Positions 17,773 through 26,923 of a stretch of DNA of 54,926 nt are shown piece by piece; the first letter of the stretch is position 1, and each line of letters begins with the position of its first letter. Source of the stretch: Paracoccus laeviglucosivorans (GTDB taxonomy: Bacteria > Pseudomonadota > Alphaproteobacteria > Rhodobacterales > Rhodobacteraceae); assembly GCF_900182695.1 (NCBI RefSeq), contig NZ_FXTK01000023.1:1-54926 (forward strand). Reading direction: 5' to 3'. The notes below the pieces were generated by a model, which was given only the letters and a program-made list of their open reading frames with translations, had not been told where the DNA came from and did not search any database. The position numbers were made by a program, and so were the translations under genes.

Positions 17773-18683
17773 TCCGGCTTTTCGCCGCATTGCTGCTGGC
17801 CGGATCGGCGCAGGCCGCCGATCTGGCCTTTGTCACCTCGCAAAACGCCGAGGCGCTGAGCGTGGTGGACCTGTCCTCGGGGAAGGTGCTGGCATCGGTT
17901 GCGGTGCCGGGTGCCCCCGCCCCGGTCGCCTATGATCCCGAACATCGCCGCGCCTATGTCATCGCCGCCAAGACCGGGCGGCTGTCGGTCTTTGACGAGG
18001 CGGGCGGGGAGTTGCGCGGGCTGGACCTGCCTGAAGGTGCGTTCGGCGTGGCGGTCGCACCCGAGGGCGGGGTCTTCATCACCGAATGGTATCAGGGGCG
18101 GCTGATCCGGCTGGACGGCGATCTGCGCCAGATTTGGTCGGTGCCCACGGGCCGCGCACCTGCCGGCGTCGCGACGGATGGCAGGCTGGTCGCCGTGGCG
18201 GATCGCGATGACGACCGGGTGTCGATCTATGACGCGGCAACCGGCGCAAGGACGGCTCAGGTCGTGGTCGGCAAGCATCCCTATGCGGTGGCATTCCATG
18301 ACGGGCGGTTGTGGACGGCAGATGTGCAAAGCAACACAGTCAGCGTCGTCGATCCGGTCGCGGGGCGTCTGCTGGGTCAGGTGCCCACCGGCAGCCACCC
18401 TTATGGCGTGGCGTTTGCGGGCGGGCGCGGCTTTGTCACCGACCAATATGCAGGCACGGTGACGGTCTTCGATCCCGGCACTCTGGCTGTGACAGATACG
18501 CTTGAGACAGGTGATTATCCCGAAGGCATCGCCGCCCTGCCCGATGGATCGGGCGTCGTCGTGGCGCATTGGGACAGCAACACGCTGGTCTGGATCGACG
18601 CGGCATCCCTGCAAATCACGCGCGAGGTCGAGATGCCGGACGGTCCCCGCGCCTTTGGCAGCTTTACGGGTCGTCAACGCTAG
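17769..18683 (+). CDS. second periplasmic YVTN beta-propeller
   Basis: 304 aa with a short signal peptide (MIRLFAALLLAGSAQA) and about six to seven propeller blades such as VFDPGTLAVTDTLETGDYPEGIAALPDG. It is coupled to the MxaD-like gene by an ATGA overlap and converges on the CxxxCW gene, with the two coding ends overlapping by 20 bp. It is shorter and clearly different in sequence from the propeller at 14.9 kb. Role unknown. Confidence 0.82.
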   Translation: MIRLFAALLLAGSAQAADLAFVTSQNAEALSVVDLSSGKVLASVAVPGAPAPVAYDPEHRRAYVIAAKTGRLSVFDEAGGELRGLDLPEGAFGVAVAPEGGVFITEWYQGRLIRLDGDLRQIWSVPTGRAPAGVATDGRLVAVADRDDDRVSIYDAATGARTAQVVVGKHPYAVAFHDGRLWTADVQSNTVSVVDPVAGRLLGQVPTGSHPYGVAFAGGRGFVTDQYAGTVTVFDPGTLAVTDTLETGDYPEGIAALPDGSGVVVAHWDSNTLVWIDAASLQITREVEMPDGPRAFGSFTGRQR

Positions 18684-19194
18684 CTGGGACCAATGTGCCC
18701 CCGGCCTGCGTCCAGCCATCCGCGCCCAGCGGGAACCAGATGATGCCGCTGTAACCCAGCCCCACGGCACGCTTGGCGGCATTCCAGCTCATCCAGCAGT
18801 CGGATTTGCAGAACATTACGACTGGCGCGGCCTTGTCGCCCTTGGTCGCGGTGACAAGGCCCTGTTCAAGCCGCCGTTCCTCGGCCGTGGCCAGCCGGTC
18901 ATAGCCGGTATCGTAAAGCCAGACCGCACCGGGGATGGTCATATGCGGCGGCTCGTTCCAGATCGTGCCTTCTGGCAGACCTTCGGGGCGTTTCTTGCGC
19001 GGCATGGTGTCGATAAAGGGCACGCCCTGCGCCAGCAGCGTCTTGGCCTGCACCGGGGTGATGACCCGCGCCCCGGTCAGCGTCGCAGGCACTTCGGAAC
19101 GGTAAGGCTCGCCGTGATAGCCGTCAGGCTCGGCGACCTGCGCCTGCGCCATGCCCGCGAACAGAAGCAGCAGCAGGGCGGCAAGGCGCGTCAT
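18664..19194 (-). CDS. rhodanese-like CxxxCW periplasmic protein, PQQ catabolism-associated
   Basis: 176 aa with a signal peptide (MTRLAALLLLLFAGMAQA) and a rhodanese-like body; the active-loop region reads FCKSDCWMSWNAAKR, a Cys-x3-Cys-Trp motif. Proteins of this kind recur next to PQQ-dependent catabolic dehydrogenases. A redox or sulfur-handling role in cytochrome or disulfide maturation is plausible (XoxF itself has a vicinal disulfide) but not shown. It overlaps xoxJ by 4 bases and ends the xoxFGJ transcript. Confidence 0.82.
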   Translation of the reverse strand: MTRLAALLLLLFAGMAQAQVAEPDGYHGEPYRSEVPATLTGARVITPVQAKTLLAQGVPFIDTMPRKKRPEGLPEGTIWNEPPHMTIPGAVWLYDTGYDRLATAEERRLEQGLVTATKGDKAAPVVMFCKSDCWMSWNAAKRAVGLGYSGIIWFPLGADGWTQAGGTLVPASVDDP

Positions 19195-20003
19195 GGCTTC
19201 AGCGCCTTGCCGTAATCGTCCAGGATCGGCACGCCCGCGTCCCGCAGCAGCGCGTCTATTTCGTCCTGATTGCGGCGGATCAGGCTGTTCAGCTCGCGCT
19301 TCCATTCATCCTCGCCCAGACGGACGCCCATGGTGATGCGATAAAACATCTTGGGCCCGGTGGTTTCCTTCAGCAGCGGGGTGAATTGCAGATCCGGGTC
19401 GGCTTTGACCAAGGGACCGGCTAGCGGCCCCCACAGCACGGCGGCGGCCAGTTCGCCCGATTTGACCTGCGCCAGCATATCGCCCACCGGGTCTTCGACC
19501 CGTCGATCGACGAACAGATCCCAGCCACGCATATTCTTGGCCAGCCCCGCCTGCGCCAGATTGGTGGCGGGTGGCGTGCCTGCGACGACACCGATGGGAT
19601 GATCCTTCAGCGCCGGATCCTCCAACAGATCGACCGAAGCCAGCGGACTGTCCTTGCGCGTCACGATGCCGTAAGCCGAGGTGTAGTAATGGTTCGTGTT
19701 CAGGACCATCTCATCGCCCTGGGCATAGCCCATGACCACATCGCACAGCCCCGCGCGCAGGGTCTTGCGGATGAAGCCCGGCCCCTGCGGGAACCAGGTA
19801 TAGGCAACGGGAACACCCAGCTTTTCACCGACCAGCGTTGCGAGCTTGTTTTCGAACCCCGCGCCGTCTTCGGATGACATTGGGACAGCCGCCGGATCGG
19901 CGCAGACCCGCAGCGCCTCGTGCGAACGCAGATCGGCGACCTGCGCTTGGGCCGAGACCCCAAGGCAGGCCGCCAGAAGCGCGGCGGATAGCAGCGCGCG
20001 CAT
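19191..20003 (-). CDS. xoxJ: XoxJ periplasmic binding protein of methanol dehydrogenase
   Basis: 270 aa, signal peptide (MRALLSAALLAACLGVSAQAQ), then a type 2 periplasmic binding fold that begins LRVCADPAAVPMSS. XoxJ/MoxJ proteins are encoded with XoxF and are thought to help activate it rather than to import a solute. ATG 20003 overlaps the xoxG stop (TGATG); GTG 20006 is an in-frame alternative. Gene order xoxF-xoxG-xoxJ is the standard one. Confidence 0.88.
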   Translation of the reverse strand: MRALLSAALLAACLGVSAQAQVADLRSHEALRVCADPAAVPMSSEDGAGFENKLATLVGEKLGVPVAYTWFPQGPGFIRKTLRAGLCDVVMGYAQGDEMVLNTNHYYTSAYGIVTRKDSPLASVDLLEDPALKDHPIGVVAGTPPATNLAQAGLAKNMRGWDLFVDRRVEDPVGDMLAQVKSGELAAAVLWGPLAGPLVKADPDLQFTPLLKETTGPKMFYRITMGVRLGEDEWKRELNSLIRRNQDEIDALLRDAGVPILDDYGKALKP

Positions 20004-20773
20004 CACCCGTTCATGCAGGAATCTTCCTGCGCGGTGAAATCATCGGATTTGCTTTCCTTTTTCGCCGGACGCCCGCGCGGAATGGCATCCGTGCCGCGCG
20101 CCAACAGGTAAACATAGATGTCATCGACATAGCACCAGACGTTCTTGTTGGTGCCGAATGCGGGCATGACAAGGTTCGCGGCCTTGTTCACCTCTTGTTT
20201 GCCCGAGGCGACGATTTCCTGATAGGCGTAGTAATCCATCTTCAGCACCGAATTCTTCAGCGCAGGCGCATAGGTCGAACCTTCGCCGTCAGGGCCGTGG
20301 CAGACATGGCATTCCGCCGAATAACGCCGATAACCCGAGAATGTGGCGTAATCCAGCGTGCCATCCGCCTCGATCTTGAAGGTGGGGATGCCTTCGGCGT
20401 TATACCAGCGGCCGTTTTCCTGACTGACAGGCGTGATGTCCTGACCATTGGGCAGAACCGTCTTGCCGCCTTCGGTCTTGACCTCCAGATCTTCCTCGGC
20501 CGCGCCAGCGGCGGTTTCAGCGCCTGCTGCGGGGGCTGCGGGCTGCGCCTCGCCTGACGTGGCGGCGGCGGCACCTGCGCCGCCTTCGGGCGCGGTCGGG
20601 GCGGCGGCACCCGCTGCGGGGGCATCCCCCGACGTGGCGGCAGCAGCGCCCGCCCCGGCTGCAGCGGGGGGTGGCTGTGTCGTGCTATCTTGGGCAACGG
20701 CCGTCTGGGCCAAGGCTGTCATCGCGCAGGCGACGGTGATCGCCAGCCGTCTGGCAGTCGTCGAGATGGTCAT
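20003..20773 (-). CDS. xoxG: XoxG c-type cytochrome with long Ala/Pro linker
   Basis: Electron acceptor of XoxF. 256 aa: signal peptide to about residue 28, then a low-complexity Ala/Gly/Pro linker (about 30-93) containing a near-exact duplicated 13-residue unit (GAGAAAATSGDAP and GAGAAAATSGEAQ, 25 residues apart), then the cytochrome domain. The single haem motif is C155HVC158H159 and the likely axial ligand is Met203 in LVMPAFG. The extended linker is longer than in ordinary XoxG and may act as a tether. Confidence 0.9.
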   Translation of the reverse strand: MTISTTARRLAITVACAMTALAQTAVAQDSTTQPPPAAAGAGAAAATSGDAPAAGAAAPTAPEGGAGAAAATSGEAQPAAPAAGAETAAGAAEEDLEVKTEGGKTVLPNGQDITPVSQENGRWYNAEGIPTFKIEADGTLDYATFSGYRRYSAECHVCHGPDGEGSTYAPALKNSVLKMDYYAYQEIVASGKQEVNKAANLVMPAFGTNKNVWCYVDDIYVYLLARGTDAIPRGRPAKKESKSDDFTAQEDSCMNG

Positions 20774-20810
20774 CAGTAATTCCTCCCTAGCACCATCTTC
20801 CTCAAAGACA

Positions 20811-20841
20811 GGGCCGTTCCAAGTTACCCCTGGAACGGCCC
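20811..20841 (-). promoter_or_regulatory. perfect 11-bp hairpin between xoxF and xoxG
   Basis: GGGCCGTTCCA (20811-20821) is the exact complement of TGGAACGGCCC (20831-20841), nine-base loop. It sits in the 110-bp gap after xoxF. The downstream sequence is only weakly T-rich (TGTCTTT), so a leaky terminator or RNA-stabilising hairpin setting the xoxF to xoxG ratio is more likely than full termination. Confidence 0.6.
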
Positions 20842-20883
20842 GTTACTACTTCACAGTTCGACTTGCTGAACCAAAGTATGAGT

Positions 20884-22686
20884 TCAGCCCGGCAGTTCGA
20901 ACACGGTCAGCTGGCCGCCCAGCTCGGTATATTGCGACAGAGAGGCATAGCCGCCGACCGCGCCCAGACCTTCGTTCGGGTTGGTCAGACCGGCTGCAAG
21001 GCCGATGCCCGCCCAGCCGCCAACGCCCGAAAGCACGCCGACATATTGCTTGCCGCCATGTTCATAGGTCATGACGTTGCCGATGATGCCCGAGGGGGTC
21101 TTGAACTTGTAAAGCTCCTTGCCCGTCTCGGCGTCCACCGCCTTCAGATAGCCCTCAAGCGTGCCATAGAAGACAACGCCGCCAGCGGTTGCCAAAGCAC
21201 CCGACCAGACCGAGAACTGTTCCGGCAGCGACCACTTGATTTCGCCCTTGGTGTTGTCCCAGGCGATGAAGTTGCCCATGCCGCCATGGCTGTTCGGGGC
21301 CGGATACATCGACAGCGTTGCGCCGACATAGGGCTGGCCCGCAGTATAGGCGACGCGGAACGGTTCGTAATCCATGCAGACGTGGTTCGTCGGCACATAG
21401 AACAGGTTCGTCTGCGGCGAGAAGCTGGCCGGCTGCTGGTCCTTGGTGCCAAGTGCGGCAGGGCAGACGCCGGTGGTATTCTCATCCTCGCCGTTCTGGG
21501 CGGTCGAGTATTCCGCGACCACGGCCGGACGGCCATAGGTTTCGGAATTCTTGTCCATATCGACGCCGGTGGTCCAGTTCACGACCGGGTCGTATTTCTC
21601 GGCCACCAGCAGCTCACCCGACTCGCGGTCCATGGTATAGGCCAGACCGTTGCGGTCGAAATGGGTCAGCAGCTTGCGGTCCTGACCGTCGATCTGCTGG
21701 TTGGTCAGGATCATTTCGTTGACGCCGTCAAAGTCCCATTCGTCATGGGGCGTCATCTGATAGAACCACTTGGCCATGCCGGTATCGGCATCACGCGCCA
21801 TGATGGTCATCGACCACTTGTTGTCGCCCGGACGCTGGCTGGGGTTCCACGTCGAGGGGTTGCCGGTCCCGTAATAGATCAGGTTCAGTTCGGGATCATA
21901 GGAATACCAGCCCCAGGTCGTGCCGCCGCCGATTTTCCATTGATCACCTTCCCAGCTGTCGATCGAGCTGTTGGCACCGATCGGCTTGCCCAGAACGGTG
22001 GTCTTTTCGGGATCGACCAGCATTTCTTCGTCGGGGCCGGTCGAATAGGCTTTCCACACTTCCTTACCATCGGCGAGGTTATAGGCCGTCACGCGACCGC
22101 GCACGCCGTATTCACCGCCCGACACGCCGACGATGACCTTGTCCTTGACCGGCAGAACGGTCGCGGTGTTGGTTTCGCCCAATGCCGGATCGCCGGTCTT
22201 GACCGACCATTTGACTTCGCCGGTTTTGCTGTCCAGCGCGACCAGCGTGGTGTCGGCCTGATGCAGCAGCACCATGCCATCGGCATAGGCCAGACCGCGA
22301 TAGACGGTATCGCAGCACATGACCGCGATCACGTTCGGATCCTGTTGCGGCTCATAGCGCCAGATGATCTTGCCGCCATCGTTCAGGTCCAGCGCGATGA
22401 CGTTGTTGGGGAACGGCGTGTGGACATACATGATGTCGCCGATCACCAGCGGCGAGCCTTCATGCCCGCGCAGCACCCCGGTCGAAAAGGTCCATGCGAC
22501 GCGCAGGTCCTTGACGTTGTCCTTGTTGATCTTGTCCAGCGTCGAATAGCGCGTGTTCGCATAATCGCCGGTCTGGATGGCCCATTGTTCTGGCTTGGCA
22601 ATTTCAGCCAGCACGCTGTCATTGGCGAATACCGAGGTACCAGACAGCAAGAGCGCCATGGCGGCGCCCGTCATCAGTTTTCTCAT
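20884..22686 (-). CDS. xoxF: lanthanide-dependent methanol dehydrogenase XoxF
   Basis: PQQ-dependent periplasmic alcohol dehydrogenase oxidising methanol to formaldehyde (some XoxF go to formate). 600 aa, signal peptide [21 protein letters not shown], eight-bladed propeller. Seen: vicinal disulfide Cys124-Cys125, metal-site Glu192 and Asn276, catalytic Asp318 in [10 protein letters not shown], and Asp320 two residues later. That extra Asp marks lanthanide (XoxF) rather than calcium (MxaF) enzymes. No mxa genes or PQQ biosynthesis genes occur in the window. A 186-bp gap upstream must contain its promoter. Confidence 0.96.
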   Translation of the reverse strand: MRKLMTGAAMALLLSGTSVFANDSVLAEIAKPEQWAIQTGDYANTRYSTLDKINKDNVKDLRVAWTFSTGVLRGHEGSPLVIGDIMYVHTPFPNNVIALDLNDGGKIIWRYEPQQDPNVIAVMCCDTVYRGLAYADGMVLLHQADTTLVALDSKTGEVKWSVKTGDPALGETNTATVLPVKDKVIVGVSGGEYGVRGRVTAYNLADGKEVWKAYSTGPDEEMLVDPEKTTVLGKPIGANSSIDSWEGDQWKIGGGTTWGWYSYDPELNLIYYGTGNPSTWNPSQRPGDNKWSMTIMARDADTGMAKWFYQMTPHDEWDFDGVNEMILTNQQIDGQDRKLLTHFDRNGLAYTMDRESGELLVAEKYDPVVNWTTGVDMDKNSETYGRPAVVAEYSTAQNGEDENTTGVCPAALGTKDQQPASFSPQTNLFYVPTNHVCMDYEPFRVAYTAGQPYVGATLSMYPAPNSHGGMGNFIAWDNTKGEIKWSLPEQFSVWSGALATAGGVVFYGTLEGYLKAVDAETGKELYKFKTPSGIIGNVMTYEHGGKQYVGVLSGVGGWAGIGLAAGLTNPNEGLGAVGGYASLSQYTELGGQLTVFELPG

Positions 22687-22872
22687 GATTTCCCTCCGCT
22701 AGCTGGCCAAGCCGCGACTCCTCAACCGCAGGGTGGCCATATGTTGCCAGTGTTCGGGCGGCTCACGGTTGCGTCAACAAACCAAGCGGCAGTCGCGACC
22801 AAAGTATTAGGGAAAATCGGCAATTGGTATGGCAAATCCCCCCGTTTGCAGGCGGAGGGATTTGCCAGTTTT

Positions 22873-23712
22873 TCAGGCCAGACGTTCGGCGTGCCAGCGG
22901 ATGTGTTCGGACATGAAGGTCTGCACGAAGAAATAGCTGTGGTCATAGCCTTTTTGCAGACGGAATTCGCCGGGCTGACGGCGCGCCGCCATGGCATGGG
23001 CCAGCGATTCCGGCTTGAGCAGATCCAGAAACTGGTCCGACGCGCCCTGATCGATCAGGATTTCGCCCGGATAGCCCTTTTCGCGCATCAGCGCGGTCGC
23101 ATCATGCTTCAGCCATGCCGCCTTGTCATCGCCCAGATAGGCGGTGAACTGTTTCTTGCCCCAGTCGGATTCCGACGGGTTGGCGATGGGCGAAAACGCC
23201 GAAACGGATTTGTAACGCTCGGGCAGGGTCATCGCGATGGTCAGCGCGCCGTGGCCACCCATTGAATGGCCGGTGATGCCCTGTGCATCGCGGTCCAGCG
23301 GGAAATTGGAAAAGACCAGCTCGGGCAGCTCGTGGGTGATGTAATGCCACATCTTGAAATGCGGTGCCCAGGGTTCCTGCGTCGCATCGACGTAAAAGCC
23401 TGCGCCCTGCCCCAGATCATAGGCATCATCATTCGCCACGCCTTCGCCGCGCGGCGAGGTGTCGGGAAAGATCAGCGCGATGCCGAATTCGGCGGCCCAT
23501 TCCTGCGCACCGGCCTTGGTCATGGCATTTTCATGCGTGCAGGTCAGGCCGGACAGATACCACAGCACCGGCACCTTGCCGTGCTGGGCGGCGGGCGGCA
23601 GATAGACGGCAAAAGTCATCTCGGTGCCGGTGGCTTGCGATTTATGGCGATAGACGCCCTGCGTGCCGCCGAAGCTGCGATTTTCCGAAACGGTTTCATA
23701 GGTCAGAGTCAT
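22873..23712 (-). CDS. fghA: S-formylglutathione hydrolase
   Basis: Hydrolyses S-formylglutathione to formate and glutathione. 279 aa, esterase D family, alpha/beta hydrolase. The nucleophile elbow is GHSMGGHGA with Ser150; DQGASDQFL and GYDHSYFF carry the acid and histidine. ATG 23712 overlaps the acetyltransferase stop by 4 bases. It is the last step of the glutathione formaldehyde pathway whose other genes lie just upstream. Confidence 0.95.
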   Translation of the reverse strand: MTLTYETVSENRSFGGTQGVYRHKSQATGTEMTFAVYLPPAAQHGKVPVLWYLSGLTCTHENAMTKAGAQEWAAEFGIALIFPDTSPRGEGVANDDAYDLGQGAGFYVDATQEPWAPHFKMWHYITHELPELVFSNFPLDRDAQGITGHSMGGHGALTIAMTLPERYKSVSAFSPIANPSESDWGKKQFTAYLGDDKAAWLKHDATALMREKGYPGEILIDQGASDQFLDLLKPESLAHAMAARRQPGEFRLQKGYDHSYFFVQTFMSEHIRWHAERLA

Positions 23713-24224
23713 GCATCGGCTCCTGTCAGATCGTGGAACATGACCAGCGCATCGACATAGCCATGTTGCGGGTGAAGAAACGCGCCCGGCAGGCGGCCGA
23801 CAATATCGAAACCGGCCTTCTGCCACGAATGAACGGCATCGGCATTGGTCGAAACGACAAAGTTGAACTGCATCGCCCGAAAGCCCTGCCCCCGCGCCCA
23901 ATCCTTGGCATGGGTCACAAGCGCGCGGGCAATGCCGCGTCCGCGCGCATCGGGATGGGTGGCAAAGCTGGCATTGGCGACATGGGCAGCCGGGCCGGGA
24001 CGGTTGCGCCCGACATGGCTGATGCCCAACACGCGTCCGTCCTGTTCGGCGACAAAGGCGGTGAAAGGCGCGGCGAACCAGTCCGCCAGCGCCGCCTCGC
24101 GCGAAATGTCGGGCGGGATGCAGTAAGTCTCGCCCGCGCGATAGACCGGCTCCAGGATCGTCCAGATCGCCGGATGGTCGTCAGGCGTGGCGGGACGGAT
24201 AACGGTCGTCCCGCCCACGCTCAT
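23709..24224 (-). CDS. GNAT-family N-acetyltransferase
   Basis: 171 aa with a typical GNAT fold; the acetyl-CoA loop is HPDARGRGIARALVTHAKDWA. The C-terminal half (FNFVVSTNADAVHSWQKAGFDIVGRLPGAF) resembles acetyltransferases acting on small molecules or protein N-termini. Substrate unknown. It is overlapped by 4 bases with both fghA and the ClpP-type gene, so it is part of the formaldehyde operon, which is not an expected neighbour. Confidence 0.82.
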   Translation of the reverse strand: MSVGGTTVIRPATPDDHPAIWTILEPVYRAGETYCIPPDISREAALADWFAAPFTAFVAEQDGRVLGISHVGRNRPGPAAHVANASFATHPDARGRGIARALVTHAKDWARGQGFRAMQFNFVVSTNADAVHSWQKAGFDIVGRLPGAFLHPQHGYVDALVMFHDLTGADA

Positions 24225-24850
24225 TTCAACTCGTCCACGCTGCGGATGACCTTGCCCAGCAGACCGTAATCCAGCGCTTCCTGCGTGTTCAGCCAGAAGT
24301 CGCGCTGGGTGTCCTTCTCGATCCGTTCGACCGACTGGCCGGTGGCCTCGGCAAAGATCTGGTTCAGGCGGTCGCGCATCAGGCGGACCTGTTCGGCCTG
24401 GATCATCATGTCGGACGATGTGCCGCCGATCCCGCCGGAAGGTTGGTGGATCAGGAAGCGGGTGTTGGGCAGGCAGTAGCGGTTTTCGTTTTTCGCCGCG
24501 ACAAAGATCAGCGCGCCCGCCGAAGCCACCCAGCCCGAGCCGATGGTGCGCACGGTCGGACGGATGAACTTGATCACGTCATGGATCATGTCGCCCGATT
24601 CGACATGCCCACCCGGCGAGGAGATCAGCATGTTGATCGGCGCGTCGCTGTCTTCGGCCAAGGCCAGCAGATGCGCGACGGTGCGCTGCGCCAGCTTGTC
24701 GTTGATCGGACCGGCGACAATGACCGTGCGCGACTTGAAATACAGTTTGCCGATCTTGTCGCCTTCCGGCAGGCCCAGACCTTCATCCTTCTGGCCTTCT
24801 TGCGGGCGGTCGTCGTCGTCTTCGTCGTCCAGATGGAAGTGTCGTGCCAT
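24221..24850 (-). CDS. ClpP-type serine peptidase inserted in the formaldehyde operon
   Basis: 209 aa with an acidic N-terminal extension (HLDDEDDDDRP) instead of a propeptide. The catalytic triad is complete: Ser110 in GWVASAGAL, His135 in LIHQPSGG and Asp184 in QRDFW, with spacings 25 and 49 equal to those in E. coli ClpP. No clpX is adjacent, so this is probably a paralogue of the main ClpP; a second copy elsewhere is expected but cannot be checked. ATG 24850 is chosen over 24865 because AAAGGA lies 8 bases before it. Overlap with the GNAT gene implies coupled expression. Confidence 0.85.
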   Translation of the reverse strand: MARHFHLDDEDDDDRPQEGQKDEGLGLPEGDKIGKLYFKSRTVIVAGPINDKLAQRTVAHLLALAEDSDAPINMLISSPGGHVESGDMIHDVIKFIRPTVRTIGSGWVASAGALIFVAAKNENRYCLPNTRFLIHQPSGGIGGTSSDMMIQAEQVRLMRDRLNQIFAEATGQSVERIEKDTQRDFWLNTQEALDYGLLGKVIRSVDELK

Positions 24851-24925
24851 GATCGGTCCTTTCATGTTGACGGCGGGACCGGTCGCCCGTCCCCGCCGTC
24901 CTTTTAACTAAGCAGCCCTTGACGA

Positions 24926-26056
24926 TCAGTAAAGGACGACCGAGCGGATCGATTCACCGCGATGCGCCAGTTCGAAACCTTCGTTGATGTCTTCCAGCGG
25001 CATGGTGTGGGTGATCATCGGGTCGATCTCGATCTTGCCGTCCATATACCAGTCAACGATCTTCGGAACGTCCGTCCGCCCGCGCGCTCCGCCGAATGCC
25101 GTGCCCTTCCAGACGCGGCCCGTGACCAGCTGGAACGGGCGGGTGCTGATTTCCGCGCCCGCAGCCGCCACGCCGATGATGACCGACTGACCCCAGCCGC
25201 GATGGGTGCATTCCAGCGCGTCGCGCATCACCTTGGTGCTGCCGGTCGCGTCAAAGGAATAATCCGCGCCGCCGATCTGGTCGAACGGGGTCTTCGTCAT
25301 GTTGACGATTTCCTGCACGACCGTGCCGTCGATTTCCGAGGGGTTGATGAAATGCGTCATGCCGAAATGCTCGGCCATGGCTTTCTTGCCGTTGTTCAGA
25401 TCGACACCGATGATCTTGTCGGCCCCTGCCAGACGCAGGCCCTGAATGACGTTCAGACCGATGCCGCCCAGACCGAAAACCACGGCAGAGGCGCCGATTT
25501 CGACCTTGGCCGTGTTGATGACCGCGCCGATGCCGGTGGTCACGCCGCAGCCGATATAGCAGATCTTGTCGAAGGGCGCGTCTTCACGAACCTTGGCAAC
25601 CGCGATTTCCGGCAGCACGGTGTAGTTCGAAAAGGTCGAGCAGCCCATGTAGTGATAGATCGGCGTGCCATCCAGCATCGAAAAGCGCGTGGTGCCATCG
25701 GGCATCAGGCCCTGCCCCTGGGTCGCGCGGATCGCGGTGCACAGGTTGGTCTTGCCCGACAGGCAGGACGCGCATTGGCGGCATTCGGGGGTGTAAAGCG
25801 GGATGACGTGATCACCCGGCTTCACGCTGGTCACGCCGGGACCGACCTCGACCACGATGCCTGCGCCCTCATGGCCCAGGATCGAAGGAAAGATGCCTTC
25901 CGGGTCCGCGCCCGAGCGGGTGAATTCGTCGGTGTGGCAGATGCCGGTCGCCTTGATTTCGACCATGACCTCGCCGGCCTTCGGGCCTTCAAGGTTGACC
26001 TCCATCACTTCAAGCGGCTTTCCGGCTTCCAGCGCGACGGCTGCACGTGTTCTCAT
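24926..26056 (-). CDS. flhA: S-(hydroxymethyl)glutathione dehydrogenase (class III alcohol dehydrogenase)
   Basis: Oxidises S-hydroxymethylglutathione to S-formylglutathione with NAD+. 376 aa, the standard length. Catalytic zinc ligands Cys40 and His62 (with Glu63) are present; structural zinc cysteines are 92, 95, 98 and 106 in [15 protein letters not shown]. The Rossmann motif is [16 protein letters not shown] precedes ATG 26056. It lies between gfa and the ClpP-type gene. Often called adhC or frmA in other bacteria. Confidence 0.96.
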   Translation of the reverse strand: MRTRAAVALEAGKPLEVMEVNLEGPKAGEVMVEIKATGICHTDEFTRSGADPEGIFPSILGHEGAGIVVEVGPGVTSVKPGDHVIPLYTPECRQCASCLSGKTNLCTAIRATQGQGLMPDGTTRFSMLDGTPIYHYMGCSTFSNYTVLPEIAVAKVREDAPFDKICYIGCGVTTGIGAVINTAKVEIGASAVVFGLGGIGLNVIQGLRLAGADKIIGVDLNNGKKAMAEHFGMTHFINPSEIDGTVVQEIVNMTKTPFDQIGGADYSFDATGSTKVMRDALECTHRGWGQSVIIGVAAAGAEISTRPFQLVTGRVWKGTAFGGARGRTDVPKIVDWYMDGKIEIDPMITHTMPLEDINEGFELAHRGESIRSVVLY

Positions 26057-26182
26057 GGTAGTTCTCCTTGCGTGTTGGCCGGATGGCCCGTGGTAAAACG
26101 GTCTAGCGCCCCGGCTTGGCATTTTCATGGCATCGGGGGCCGGCATGACCGACCCCCTGCTTTCCTGCCAAAGCGGGTTTCG

Positions 26183-26773
26183 TCAAGCCGCCAGAGCGCC
26201 CGATTTTTTGGCGATATGCGTCGCGATGGCGTCCATCAGCGGCGGCGACAGCGCGTCATAGGGTTCAAGCCCCAGTTCGCGCAGCCGGGCACGGATGCCG
26301 TCCATGCGCGAGGGATCGACCCCGGATTCGATGATCGAGCTGACGAAGGCCGCGAATTGCGGTTCGGCCCAGCCGTCCTGATCGGACAATTCGGTATGGA
26401 CGAAATCCAGGCCATAGAACGGATGTTCGGTATTCTCGATGCGGCCATACATGTGGACGCCGCAGCCGGTGCAGCGATGGCGCTGGATCGGGGCGTCCTT
26501 GTTGACGATTTCCAGCTTTTCGGCGCCGGACAAAACCTCGATGGCATCGCGGCCTACCACGGCAACCTGCGAGAAGATGGCGCCTTCGGGTTTCCAGCAC
26601 TTGGTGCAGCCGCAGACGTGGTTGTGGGCGGTCTGGGCCTTGACCGCGACGCGAACCGGATTGCTGGCGCATTTGCAGTGAAGTTCGCCGCCCGAGAAAC
26701 CGGCGGCGGCGTGCTTGATGCCGTTGTCAACGGCGGGGTGGATCTTCACCCCGGAAGTGTCGGTCATGGTCAT
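26183..26773 (-). CDS. gfa: S-(hydroxymethyl)glutathione synthase
   Basis: Glutathione-dependent formaldehyde-activating enzyme, which speeds condensation of formaldehyde with glutathione. 196 aa. Zinc-binding cysteines C33xC35, C54xC56xxC59 and C101xxC104 follow the family pattern. The start may be ATG 26773 or 26767; GGAGGGGG lies just upstream. First gene of the minus-strand formaldehyde operon. Confidence 0.94.
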   Translation of the reverse strand: MTMTDTSGVKIHPAVDNGIKHAAAGFSGGELHCKCASNPVRVAVKAQTAHNHVCGCTKCWKPEGAIFSQVAVVGRDAIEVLSGAEKLEIVNKDAPIQRHRCTGCGVHMYGRIENTEHPFYGLDFVHTELSDQDGWAEPQFAAFVSSIIESGVDPSRMDGIRARLRELGLEPYDALSPPLMDAIATHIAKKSGALAA

Positions 26774-26923
26774 CCCCCTCCGAATGGACCTTAGGTGCGA
26801 GGAGGTTCGCGCCGGGGGGGGTGATGAGCAAGTTAGCAAAAGGTTGTAGCGGGGGCATGCGGTCGGATGGCGCGTTTAGGGCCCGTGCGGAACTTCGCAA
26901 TCAAAGAGCTGCCGGAGTTTCTG

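Noticed and set aside
20863..23265. 800-codon open frame antisense to xoxF and fghA
   Set aside because: It mirrors the codon bias of xoxF; no family motif, and xoxF on the other strand is certain.
24962..26794. 610-codon plus-strand open frame opposite flhA and gfa
   Set aside because: Antisense shadow of two motif-complete genes.
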